NCBI RefSeq assembly: GCF_002075795.1
Contig: NZ_CP020472.1
Coordinates: 3,517,001-3,581,000 of the forward strand
Reading direction: 5' to 3'
Source: Shewanella japonica
GTDB taxonomy: Bacteria; Pseudomonadota; Gammaproteobacteria; Enterobacterales; Shewanellaceae
Length of the DNA: 64,000 nt
The position numbers were made by a program, and so were the translations under genes. Shown here piece after piece: positions 1 through 7,455 of the stretch. Below the pieces are notes generated by a model. It was not told where the DNA came from, did not search any database, and saw only the letters and a program-made list of their open reading frames with translations. Each line of letters starts with the position of its first letter. Position 1 is the first letter of the stretch.

Positions 1-166
1 CACATAAATCAGAACATTCTTGATCTTCGGCCTTACGAGGCAACTTAACGGGGCCTAATTTAGACTCAACAAAGTCAGCAGTTTCGCCAAAGTGACTACC
101 TTGCTCTACATTATCAATTGAGGTGGTAGGGATATAACTTGCAATAGCTTGAATACCGATTTCCAT
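1..166 (-). CDS. 3-oxoacyl-ACP synthase III-like protein (N-terminal part, cut by window edge)
   Basis: Only the first 55 codons are present; the gene continues beyond base 1. The start reads MEIGIQAIASYIPTTSIDN, which looks like the N-terminus of KAS III (FabH-like) enzymes, with the typical strand-loop 'I.AI.SYIP'. The catalytic Cys-His-Asn residues lie outside the window and cannot be checked. Its ATG shares the A of the TAA stop of the upstream 194-residue gene (TAATG), so the two are probably translationally coupled. In this pse operon the enzyme probably makes an acyl group for decorating the sugar rather than serving bulk fatty acid synthesis; that is inference. Confidence 0.7.
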   Translation of the reverse strand, partial: MEIGIQAIASYIPTTSIDNVEQGSHFGETADFVESKLGPVKLPRKAEDQECSDLC

Positions 167-750
167 TATTGTCCCTCCACGATAAATCTAATTTGACCTA
201 GCTTTACTCCGTCTAGCCACACTTCAGACACCGAAAATTTGCCATGTAGCATGGATTGAAGCTTTATTTCTGCACTTTGATATTCTGTTGGTAAATTTTG
301 TGTCAGGTTTAACTGGCCGAACAACCATTTCCCTTTGCTAAGAGGAGCAATTTGGTTATGCATTTTTTTGGTCAACGCAACAAGCACTTCAATACAGGTG
401 TAATCGTCAACCGGTTTGTGCATCTTTATTGTTGCTGGTGATATTGTTAGTTCCGCATTAGCAACTAACTCATCTTCATCAAATTCATAACGGCCTTCAA
501 CAAGAGTATTTCCCTCAACCCACCATAATGGAACTGTGTCACCATCACTCAGGCTAAATTTACCTGTTGCCACTACCGTGCCTGCTTCAGGTCTTTGGGT
601 TGTTAACTCACATTGAAACCGTGCAAGCTTTCTAAAACTCAGTTGGCTCAACCTTGTGTTTTCAGGCATGTGTTGAGCAGCATAATCAAGCGTAAACCGA
701 TAAAAATCAGTCCCGTGTAAGTAGTTTCGGTTACCTTTAAATTCAAACAT
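166..750 (-). CDS. Hypothetical protein in the nonulosonic acid operon (possible double hot-dog fold)
   Basis: 194 residues, no signal peptide or membrane segment. I do not recognise the family. The N-terminal half contains GKFSLSDGDTVPLWWVEG and the C-terminal half ends GKFSVSEVWLDG...GQIRFIVEG, a similarity suggesting an internal duplication. With the 'NYLHGTDFY' stretch near residue 8, a double hot-dog (FabZ/FabA-like) acyl-binding fold is conceivable, but this is a guess. It sits 15 bases after the NeuD-like gene and overlaps the KAS III-like gene by one base (TAATG), so it almost certainly acts with them, probably in making or transferring an acyl group. Confidence 0.75.
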   Translation of the reverse strand: MFEFKGNRNYLHGTDFYRFTLDYAAQHMPENTRLSQLSFRKLARFQCELTTQRPEAGTVVATGKFSLSDGDTVPLWWVEGNTLVEGRYEFDEDELVANAELTISPATIKMHKPVDDYTCIEVLVALTKKMHNQIAPLSKGKWLFGQLNLTQNLPTEYQSAEIKLQSMLHGKFSVSEVWLDGVKLGQIRFIVEGQ

Positions 751-765
751 ATAACCACCTCTTAT

Positions 766-1413
766 CTAGCTGACTCGACGGGCTGGATTCCCAAGCCATG
801 TAGTGCCTTCGCCAGCATCTTTTAACAGCGCAGAGCCCGCTCCAATAACAGAAAAAGCTCCAAGGTTTAAACCATCACGTACTACGGCATTGGCAGCAAC
901 ATGTACCCCTTCTTGCACGCTGGCATATCCACACAAACACACATTAGGACCAATATCGACATAATCAGAGATTTGTACATCATGCCCCACATTCGCTCCA
1001 GCTCGAACAAGCACATTGCTGCCGATTTTAACCTGAGGTTGAATAGATACATTCGAGCAAATCACACTACCAGCGCCAATTTGCGAATCAAAACCTATCA
1101 TTGCACTCGGGTGAATTAAGGTCGCCATCCGCTTAGACGGAATGCCCAGCGACTTTAATAAATCAGCCCTTTCTCGCATTTTTCCAACACTTAACAAAGC
1201 AAATACAAAGAGTACATCTTGGTCTAAGTCGCGCCACTGTGAAGGTTTCCCTAGCACTGTCCAATGAAACAGTAATTCATCAGTACTGTGATGATCATTA
1301 AGAAATCCGGCTAGCTCAATATCATCACCAGCGCGCTGCATATCCAGTATAATTTGCGCTAATACTGCACCATTTCCGGCGCCACCAATGATAACGATTC
1401 GCTTTTTACCCAT
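766..1413 (-). CDS. NeuD/PglD-family sugar O/N-acyltransferase
   Basis: 215 residues. An N-terminal Rossmann-like half (IVIIGGAGNG at about 6-15) is followed by left-handed beta-helix hexapeptide repeats from about residue 100 to the end (IGAGSVICSNVSIQPQVKIG and later turns). This is the PglD/NeuD sugar acyltransferase architecture. The NVGHD motif near 141-145 is where these enzymes carry the catalytic histidine. It lies 26 bases downstream of pseG. A GNAT-type PseH is not seen in the window, so this protein may supply the N-4 acylation of the pseudaminic acid precursor, or add a further acyl group to the finished sugar. The acyl donor cannot be read from sequence. Confidence 0.85.
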   Translation of the reverse strand: MGKKRIVIIGGAGNGAVLAQIILDMQRAGDDIELAGFLNDHHSTDELLFHWTVLGKPSQWRDLDQDVLFVFALLSVGKMRERADLLKSLGIPSKRMATLIHPSAMIGFDSQIGAGSVICSNVSIQPQVKIGSNVLVRAGANVGHDVQISDYVDIGPNVCLCGYASVQEGVHVAANAVVRDGLNLGAFSVIGAGSALLKDAGEGTTWLGNPARRVS

Positions 1414-1439
1414 ACAATTTTATTCCTAATTTTAATCAC

Positions 1440-2510
1440 TTAGTTGAGTATCTGTGTCATCCAAGTATTTTTCTTATCCCACCCTAACATGACCTTTTTT
1501 GCACTCGCAGACATCGCTGACAACATTTCAGGTTGTGCGAATAATAAAGCCATCTTTGACTCAAGTTCGTGCGTTAAATTTTCACTCACTTTTCCGAGGT
1601 GAATAATGGCATTTAAGCTGGCTAGTTGTTCATTAGGTACGGTCTGATTATCTGCAATCGTCCAACAAAGCGCTGGCAATGCTGCGGCGCAACGTTCCCA
1701 AGAAATTCCGCCACCAGCACCAATGGCTAAATCAGCATCTGCCATCAGTTTTGATATTCGTGTCGATTGAACTTCAAGATTCAAATAGCCTGAATATTGC
1801 TGACATAATGCACTAAGTCGCTCAATGTGAGGGTATGACGATCCAACCACAACATCGACTTTTTCTAACTTGTTTCGAAATGACGGCTTGGTTAACACAT
1901 CACAAACTTGTCCCGTGATGTCATCTTTATCAACGCCACCAAAACACACAAACACTTTGTTAAGTTCAGTTCTTCGTTTTGGATTAATCTCGGTAAATTC
2001 CTCACGAAGGGGAATGTGCCAAGGGCCAAAAAGTACCTGACCTTCTCCTGGTGTAGCAGAACGTTTATTTAGTGTTGGATCAATAAGAAGCTGACATTCA
2101 TGCGGCCTATCTCTGAGTCCATCAATGACCAAAGCACGAGCGTGGGTTTCTGATGTTAACTTTTGCTCCCAGATTGCACCTAAAGAGAAATGGTCAACGA
2201 TGACCCAATCAGGCTTTATACCAGCTCGTGTTAACTCACGTATCGTCTGCTCAGCATCTTTTTCTTCTGTGCATCCCAACCAATGACTATGAGGATATTC
2301 ACCATGCTCCTGGGTATATTCTTCAGGCTCTGGCAGCATGACAAGCGGAAACGCTCTCAAAACGTCAGATTGATGACCAATATGATTACGACAACAAAAT
2401 GTCACTTCTGCACCCAGTTTTTTGAGTAACTTTGCAATAGTCAAACAACGCATGATATGACCGCTACCGATATGGCGGCCACTATCTGCACGGATTAAGA
2501 CTTTTTTCAC
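1440..2510 (-). CDS. pseG: UDP-2,4-diacetamido-2,4,6-trideoxy-beta-L-altropyranose hydrolase
   Basis: 356 residues, a GT-B-like fold enzyme that removes UDP from the bacillosamine-like intermediate in CMP-pseudaminic acid synthesis. The N-terminus MKKVLIRADSGRHIGSGHIM contains the PseG signature G-SGH-MR with the catalytic His at about residue 18, and the C-terminal half has the nucleotide-binding GAGGGISWERC stretch. Length matches PseG. Its ATG overlaps the stop of pseF by 4 bases (ATGA), so it is translated from the same message. Role in flagellin or surface glycan modification is inferred from the pathway. Confidence 0.92.
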   Translation of the reverse strand: MKKVLIRADSGRHIGSGHIMRCLTIAKLLKKLGAEVTFCCRNHIGHQSDVLRAFPLVMLPEPEEYTQEHGEYPHSHWLGCTEEKDAEQTIRELTRAGIKPDWVIVDHFSLGAIWEQKLTSETHARALVIDGLRDRPHECQLLIDPTLNKRSATPGEGQVLFGPWHIPLREEFTEINPKRRTELNKVFVCFGGVDKDDITGQVCDVLTKPSFRNKLEKVDVVVGSSYPHIERLSALCQQYSGYLNLEVQSTRISKLMADADLAIGAGGGISWERCAAALPALCWTIADNQTVPNEQLASLNAIIHLGKVSENLTHELESKMALLFAQPEMLSAMSASAKKVMLGWDKKNTWMTQILN

Positions 2511-3193
2511 ATTCTTCCCGCTAGAAATATACGTTCAGCAAACACCCAATCTTCTTCAGTATCAATATCTTGCACTTGATACCTCGGCACAATAAAAGGC
2601 GTAGCATGGTTGGAGTACATTATATCTCCTCGTAAAAAAGCTTCAGCTTTACCCCAATAAAACTGTCCTGCATCGTGATAGGCCTCGACGAGATCTTGAG
2701 AGCGAGTTTGTAATTGATGCGGGGTAAACATTTCAACATGGCCAGCGTCATTCATAAATAATGCACGCTGGATAGGTGAGGCAAAACTTGTCACGGTAAA
2801 GCAAAAGTCTGTCCCCACTTCAATAAGTTGAGCAAAACTTTGCTTTATCGCTTTGGCTGTTACAAACGGTGCTGTTGCATACAAGCAGCAAGCATGCTCA
2901 ACATCACCTAAGTTATCGTTGACCCAATTAATGGTGTGATTTACCACAACACGCGTTGTCGCCACATCATTTGATAATTCAGCAGGTCTAACAAAGGGAA
3001 CTTCAGCGCCGTAATCTTTGGCAATTTTTACGATTTCCTGACAATCAGTAGACACAATAACATGATCGAATAATTCAGATTCAATCGCCGCTTCAATCGA
3101 TCTTGCAATGATTGGCTTACCACAAAAAGAGCGGATATTTTTCTTTGGAATACGTTTACTGCCACCACGAGCAGGAATAATTGCAATTCTCAC
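2507..3193 (-). CDS. pseF: Pseudaminic acid cytidylyltransferase
   Basis: 228 residues. Activates pseudaminic acid with CTP to give the CMP-sugar. The N-terminal IIPARGGSKRIPKKNI (about 5-20) is the CMP-nonulosonate synthetase nucleotide-binding loop; STDCQEI near residue 48 and the C-terminal QVQDIDTEEDW stretch are also typical. Length fits PseF rather than the longer NeuA forms. It overlaps pseC (4 bases) and pseG (4 bases), forming a tight operon. Confidence 0.92.
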   Translation of the reverse strand: MRIAIIPARGGSKRIPKKNIRSFCGKPIIARSIEAAIESELFDHVIVSTDCQEIVKIAKDYGAEVPFVRPAELSNDVATTRVVVNHTINWVNDNLGDVEHACCLYATAPFVTAKAIKQSFAQLIEVGTDFCFTVTSFASPIQRALFMNDAGHVEMFTPHQLQTRSQDLVEAYHDAGQFYWGKAEAFLRGDIMYSNHATPFIVPRYQVQDIDTEEDWVFAERIFLAGRM

Positions 3194-4341
3194 TTGATTA
3201 ACTCCTTTAGAGTGTCACAAATGAATGCTAATTCCTCGGAGGTTAAATCAGGAAACAAAGGTAAAGTGAGGCAAGATTGATAGTAAGCTTCGGCTTGCGG
3301 AAAATCACCTTTCTTAAAGCCAAGCTCTTGATAGTAAGGCTGCAGGTGAACAGGAAAATAATGAACATGCACACAAATACCCATTTCTCGCATATGGTTA
3401 AAAACCAACTTACGATGTAACTTGTTAGGTAATTGTACAATTAATAAATGATAAGAACTGATGCTATTAGACAGTGGAGTTACAATTCTAATATCACTAT
3501 TTGCCAACAGACTTTGATACCTTCTTACAAGCTTATGTCTACTTTCTATAAACTCATTTATTCGGTTTAACTGGCTATTACCAAGAGAAGCATGCAGATC
3601 CGTCATACGATAATTTAAACCTAAAAGCTGTTGTTCATAATACCAATCTCCTTCATTAGGCCTAGATAACAACTCTGTATCTTTAGTAATCCCATGGCTG
3701 CGAAACAGTCCCATCTTGTTAGCAAGCTCTACATCATTCGTAGTTGCAACTCCCCCCTCAGCAGAAGTAATAATTTTTACAGGATGAAAACTAAATATAG
3801 TTATATCACTATATCGGCAACTGCCAATTTTATTCTCTTTATATTGTCCACCAATTCCATGCGCAGCATCTTCGATGATTTTTACACCATACTTTTTAGC
3901 TAATACAGCTATAGTTTCCATGTCACAACTATGACCAGCCATATGAACAGGTATAATGACCTTGGGTAAAGTCCCATTTTCTTTTGCTATTTTTAATTTT
4001 GAAGCTAGTGCTTTGGGGCACATATTCGCTGTATTAAAATCAATATCAACAAAGTCAATCTGTGCTCCACAATGTAAAGCACAGTTTGCTGATGCTACAA
4101 ATGTTATAGGACTAGTCCAAACACGATCCCCTTTAGTTACTCCTAAAGCTAAACAAGCTACATGCAACATAGCACTAGCACTACTTGAAGCCACAGCAAA
4201 TTTTGCGTTAGTCAACGAAGCAATGTTTCTTTCAAATAAAGGTACCTGTGGTCCTTGAGTTAAATAATCCGAACGTAAAACATTTACGACTGAGTCAATA
4301 TCATCTTGATTAATATTTTGGTGACCATAAGGAATCATCAC
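3190..4341 (-). CDS. pseC: UDP-4-amino-4,6-dideoxy-N-acetyl-beta-L-altrosamine transaminase
   Basis: 383 residues, DegT/DnrJ/EryC1/StrS aminotransferase. Uses PLP and glutamate to aminate C4 of the PseB product. IIEDAAHG (about 155-162) holds the PLP-contacting Asp and SFHPVKIITSAEGG (about 184-197) the Schiff-base Lys near 189. The opening MMIPYGHQNINQDDI and DYLTQGPQVPLFE are typical of PseC. It is the first gene of the operon here; pseB, which usually precedes it, is not in the upstream 690 bases. Two consecutive ATGs exist; the start could be either. Confidence 0.92.
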   Translation of the reverse strand: MMIPYGHQNINQDDIDSVVNVLRSDYLTQGPQVPLFERNIASLTNAKFAVASSSASAMLHVACLALGVTKGDRVWTSPITFVASANCALHCGAQIDFVDIDFNTANMCPKALASKLKIAKENGTLPKVIIPVHMAGHSCDMETIAVLAKKYGVKIIEDAAHGIGGQYKENKIGSCRYSDITIFSFHPVKIITSAEGGVATTNDVELANKMGLFRSHGITKDTELLSRPNEGDWYYEQQLLGLNYRMTDLHASLGNSQLNRINEFIESRHKLVRRYQSLLANSDIRIVTPLSNSISSYHLLIVQLPNKLHRKLVFNHMREMGICVHVHYFPVHLQPYYQELGFKKGDFPQAEAYYQSCLTLPLFPDLTSEELAFICDTLKELIK

Positions 4342-5027
4342 TATTAAGCCTCATCTAAAATCATTATCAGTTCAATCACGAGGAGTTGACGCAATTCCTC
4401 TTAAAGCCAAATATCAATAACCACATACCTAAGAACTAATGCGAAAGCCTTTAGAAAAATGGAAACAGAAGGAATTTAAAAGGAAAATATTTCCCATTAC
4501 ATTCTTACAAGGTGCTTTATAGCAAAATTAATACTACTTACAGCGTTAGGTATAAATAGTTAAAAGCAAAAATCACACCACAATAAGCTTACTTAACGCA
4601 CTCTGGGAAAATTTCTAGCTGCGTATTTCTAAGCCTGTATTTTTTGAGTAATTTACCAACAATAATATGCATTATTTTTAATTACTTAACTAAACCTACC
4701 GCTAGCTTGAGTCTATCACTCTATAAGCTCAACTAACTATCGACTTAGGCATTTTTTATCACCCGAGTCTAAAAAGGTGGTATTTGAAGCTCACATTTTC
4801 GCATGTCGCCGCCTTTGTCAAAATGTTGACTAACGAAATTGAATACTCTGCACACAGCAACTGACTAATATTTCTAGCATAGAAAATTTCATTCATTCAA
4901 TCTCTAACAATAATATAGTTGAGCAGCATCACCGAAAGCTTGGCATTTGGCCTTATTTCAGCCATAAAAAACGACATAGGGAAACCATATGCCGTTTTAT
5001 TCACTCAATGAGCTCAATTGATATTAT
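4342..5027. other. 686-bp AT-rich intergenic region upstream of pseC
   Basis: No convincing ORF on either strand and no recognisable pseB remnant by eye. It should contain the pseC operon promoter. At its right end lies the terminator of the methyltransferase gene. I see no other element I can support. Confidence 0.5.
4968..5001 (-). terminator. Rho-independent terminator of the periplasmic methyltransferase gene
   Basis: On the minus strand the arms AACGGCATA and TATGTCGTT (one mismatch) flank a short loop and are followed by TTTTTTA, about 27 bases after the stop at 5028. Confidence 0.7.
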
Positions 5028-5807
5028 TTACTTTGGTTTTCTAAATACCAAAGTGAATCTGTCCGTATTGCCAGTCACGGTTTTACGCCCAACCTCGTAA
5101 CGTAATTCATCATCAGGGCGGTAAAACATATTCGATGACTTCTCTAACTCAAATCCTGCGGCTTGCACTTCTAAAATCACATCGACAGGATCTTCACGGC
5201 GACGCATTTCATCAGTTTCAGGCATCATGTGACGTCGAGTATGATCAACAATCACATAAATCCCCCCCGGTTTTAACGCATCAAATGTGGCTTTATTCAG
5301 TTTAGTTTTATCTTCTACATTGAAGTTATGGTACTCGCGAATACTGAGCATCATATCGGCATCTGTCATACCAAAATCAATATTACCTAATGTGTAACTT
5401 CTTGCTTTTGGGTTCCAGTCCAATGCTATAGGTAGCTTTTGCGCTTTACTCATCGCATCTTTTGCTAACAGATCATTCAAACCTTCTAGCCATTCTGCTT
5501 TATAGGCTAAGTGCAATTCACCTTGATCTTTTAACAGCGGGGCCAGTATTTTGCTATACCAACCATCACCAGGAGCGAATTCAATAACCTTCATCTCTTT
5601 TGTTAAGCCAAAAAATTCCAACGCATAATAAGGGGCACGATTATCATCCCTTTGCTTATCGGCATCTGTACGATGCTCCATTTTCATCACTTCAATGACA
5701 TCTTGTTGAAATGGCGTAAGAGCAGCAAAAGATGAAAAACTACACAACAAAGAGGTTCCAGCTATCACTGCAGCAATCCAAGTCTTACTCTTATCAATCC
5801 TTAACAT
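5028..5807 (-). CDS. Exported class I SAM-dependent methyltransferase-like protein
   Basis: 259 residues. Residues 1-28 look like a signal peptide (KSKTWIAAVIAGTSLLCSFSSFAA), so the protein is probably periplasmic. After it comes a methyltransferase-like domain: VIEFAPGDGWYSKILAPLL (about 73-91) resembles the glycine-rich SAM motif I (E.xPG.G), and GGIYVIVDH (about 180-188) resembles motif IV/post-motif. It belongs to the predicted-methyltransferase group often annotated COG4798. The substrate is unknown, and SAM supply to the periplasm is unclear. It stands alone with its own terminator. Confidence 0.8.
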   Translation of the reverse strand: MLRIDKSKTWIAAVIAGTSLLCSFSSFAALTPFQQDVIEVMKMEHRTDADKQRDDNRAPYYALEFFGLTKEMKVIEFAPGDGWYSKILAPLLKDQGELHLAYKAEWLEGLNDLLAKDAMSKAQKLPIALDWNPKARSYTLGNIDFGMTDADMMLSIREYHNFNVEDKTKLNKATFDALKPGGIYVIVDHTRRHMMPETDEMRRREDPVDVILEVQAAGFELEKSSNMFYRPDDELRYEVGRKTVTGNTDRFTLVFRKPK

Positions 5808-6056
5808 GTCAATCTTCCTTTTCCGCTCAATGTAATGAGTTGCTAGTCAAACTCGCTTAGGTTCAACAATTATCTTAGTTATTGTATGCCGTAATTTTAT
5901 GCTGTAATTGTATGTCATAGTGACTATACGTCACTGACGTTATATGCGCACACACTAATATGTTGCCAATTATGTCTATATTTAACCGACTTACGAGAGA
6001 CACTAGCCACTATTGCACATCGTAGAATACGAAGAATAACCTTATAACAACCACTC

Positions 6057-6563
6057 TTAGCAACCGGTTTGGTTTGCAAAAAAACTCGGTTCGGTAGCGC
6101 CAGGAAATGCTAAGTAAAAAAAGTAGCAAGTATCAGTGAAGGTATAGCCTTTTGGAAATAACAACACCAAGATCCCTGCAATTTCAAAGGTGCCCCAATC
6201 AGCAGTGATCTCAGCATTAAGGTTATTTACTTGCTCAAAACTTCCCTCTATCGCATTTTCAATATTGTCAGCAGTAGGCGAAATAAAACCAAAGCTTGTG
6301 GTGATAGTTTCTCCGTTAAGTTCAATAGAGGACGAAGAAAGCTTTTCTTTACCTTCAATTGCCAGCTTAGAGTAAACAATTGAATTAGCCGACTTTATGG
6401 CGGCCTCTAAGCTATCGAGACTTGCAATGGATGCATCGGTTTTCAGGTTTAAAAACTTGGGGGCTGCGATGATTGCAAGCACGGCTAAAATAATGATAAC
6501 CACAACCATTTCAATCAATGTAAATCCCGCATTATTTGACTCAATCAGGTTAAATTTTTTCAT
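6057..6563 (-). CDS. MSHA-like type IV pilin (orphan prepilin)
   Basis: 168 residues. A short leader ends NNAG before FTLIEMVVVIIILAVLAIIA, the type IV prepilin cleavage site (G/F) with Glu5 and the hydrophobic N-terminal helix. APKFLNLKTDA after the helix is characteristic of MSHA major pilins. Two cysteines near the C-terminus (DTC and NQTGC) fit the D-region disulfide. No assembly ATPase, prepilin peptidase or other minor pilins are nearby, so it must depend on machinery encoded elsewhere, probably the msh locus. It may be a paralogue of MshA; I do not assign a symbol. Confidence 0.85.
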   Translation of the reverse strand: MKKFNLIESNNAGFTLIEMVVVIIILAVLAIIAAPKFLNLKTDASIASLDSLEAAIKSANSIVYSKLAIEGKEKLSSSSIELNGETITTSFGFISPTADNIENAIEGSFEQVNNLNAEITADWGTFEIAGILVLLFPKGYTFTDTCYFFYLAFPGATEPSFFANQTGC

Positions 6564-6696
6564 AGTTCACCTAAGCGGTTATAAAAAGCAAGGTCAGATT
6601 TGTTCAATAAAAAATCATTCTAATATCAGTTATAACCCTACCTAACGCCTTATTCAAGCTAAGAAAACCAATGACCTATACCCATAACCACATAAT

Positions 6697-6731
6697 AAAA
6701 AACCAACACTATGCTGGTGTTGGTTTTTTAG
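6697..6731 (-). terminator. Terminator of the scsD-like gene
   Basis: Arms AACCAACAC and GTGTTGGTT around a short loop, with A/T runs on both sides; it lies about 28 bases past the stop of the minus-strand gene ending at 6759 and upstream of the pilin gene. Confidence 0.8.
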
Positions 6732-6758
6732 TAAGGCGAAATTTATTTTAGTAGTGAG

Positions 6759-7298
6759 CTAGGCTGTGAGTAATCGCCACCACATCCCGGGTAAACTGGT
6801 AAAGCCGGTGGTGTAATATTGCAATTCACCGTTTTTAAATACCATGACAGTAGGCGTCACTTGCACAGACCACTTACGAGATAAGAAACCTTGTCGATCA
6901 TTTATCGTACTTAATGTATATCCTTTGTCAGACAAAAAGTGCTTCATTTTTTTATCACTGCCTGAGCTCATTGCGACCGAGACCACTGAATAGTGTTCAC
7001 TAAGTATATCTACTGCTGGAGTCACAAATTGACATACAGGACACCATGTTCCCCAAAAGTAGACTAACACGGCATCGTCATAGCTCATGGCCAACACATC
7101 AACAAGGTCACCATTTAAGTCGACTGCAGTCATCGTTGGTAATGACTCTGTTGGTAAATCTTTTCCTCGCCAAAGATCAACCACTGTCGATACCAAAATA
7201 AACAAAATCAACATGATTGATAATTGTTTTAAACCACTGAGTAGTTTCTTACCCCATGTTTTCTGGTTGGGCTCTTTCATCGTTATCTGGTGTTCCAA
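6759..7298 (-). CDS. scsD: ScsD-like membrane-anchored thioredoxin-fold protein
   Basis: 179 residues. One N-terminal transmembrane anchor at about 22-43 (LKQLSIMLILFILVSTVVDLW), then a periplasmic thioredoxin-like domain with the redox motif WGTWCPVCQ at about 90-98 and the cis-proline region VQVTPTVMVF. This matches ScsD of the suppressor of copper sensitivity system and related TlpA-like proteins. It follows the ScsB-like gene by 157 bases on the same strand. The periplasmic isomerase ScsC that normally sits with them is absent, so its partner substrate is uncertain. Confidence 0.8.
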   Translation of the reverse strand: MEHQITMKEPNQKTWGKKLLSGLKQLSIMLILFILVSTVVDLWRGKDLPTESLPTMTAVDLNGDLVDVLAMSYDDAVLVYFWGTWCPVCQFVTPAVDILSEHYSVVSVAMSSGSDKKMKHFLSDKGYTLSTINDRQGFLSRKWSVQVTPTVMVFKNGELQYYTTGFTSLPGMWWRLLTA

Positions 7299-7455
7299 TG
7301 TCTTATCGTGTCTAAGAAGGCTCGATTATCGCAATACAGGTTTTACTACTGATTTCAGTTCTGATATTCAGACTCAGGTTTTTACTCAGTATTGCGACTG
7401 CTCGTTGACTAGACCGCCAGACTCAACATTTGTATTCACATTGGTTGATAAAAAC

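Noticed and set aside
4342..5027. Decayed pseB upstream of pseC
   Set aside because: No Rossmann-like motif or family stretch could be read in any frame.
7299..7455. Short ORF between scsB and scsD as an scsC remnant
   Set aside because: Only about 17 codons (MNTNVESGGLVNEQSQY) with no thioredoxin-like motif; too short to support.
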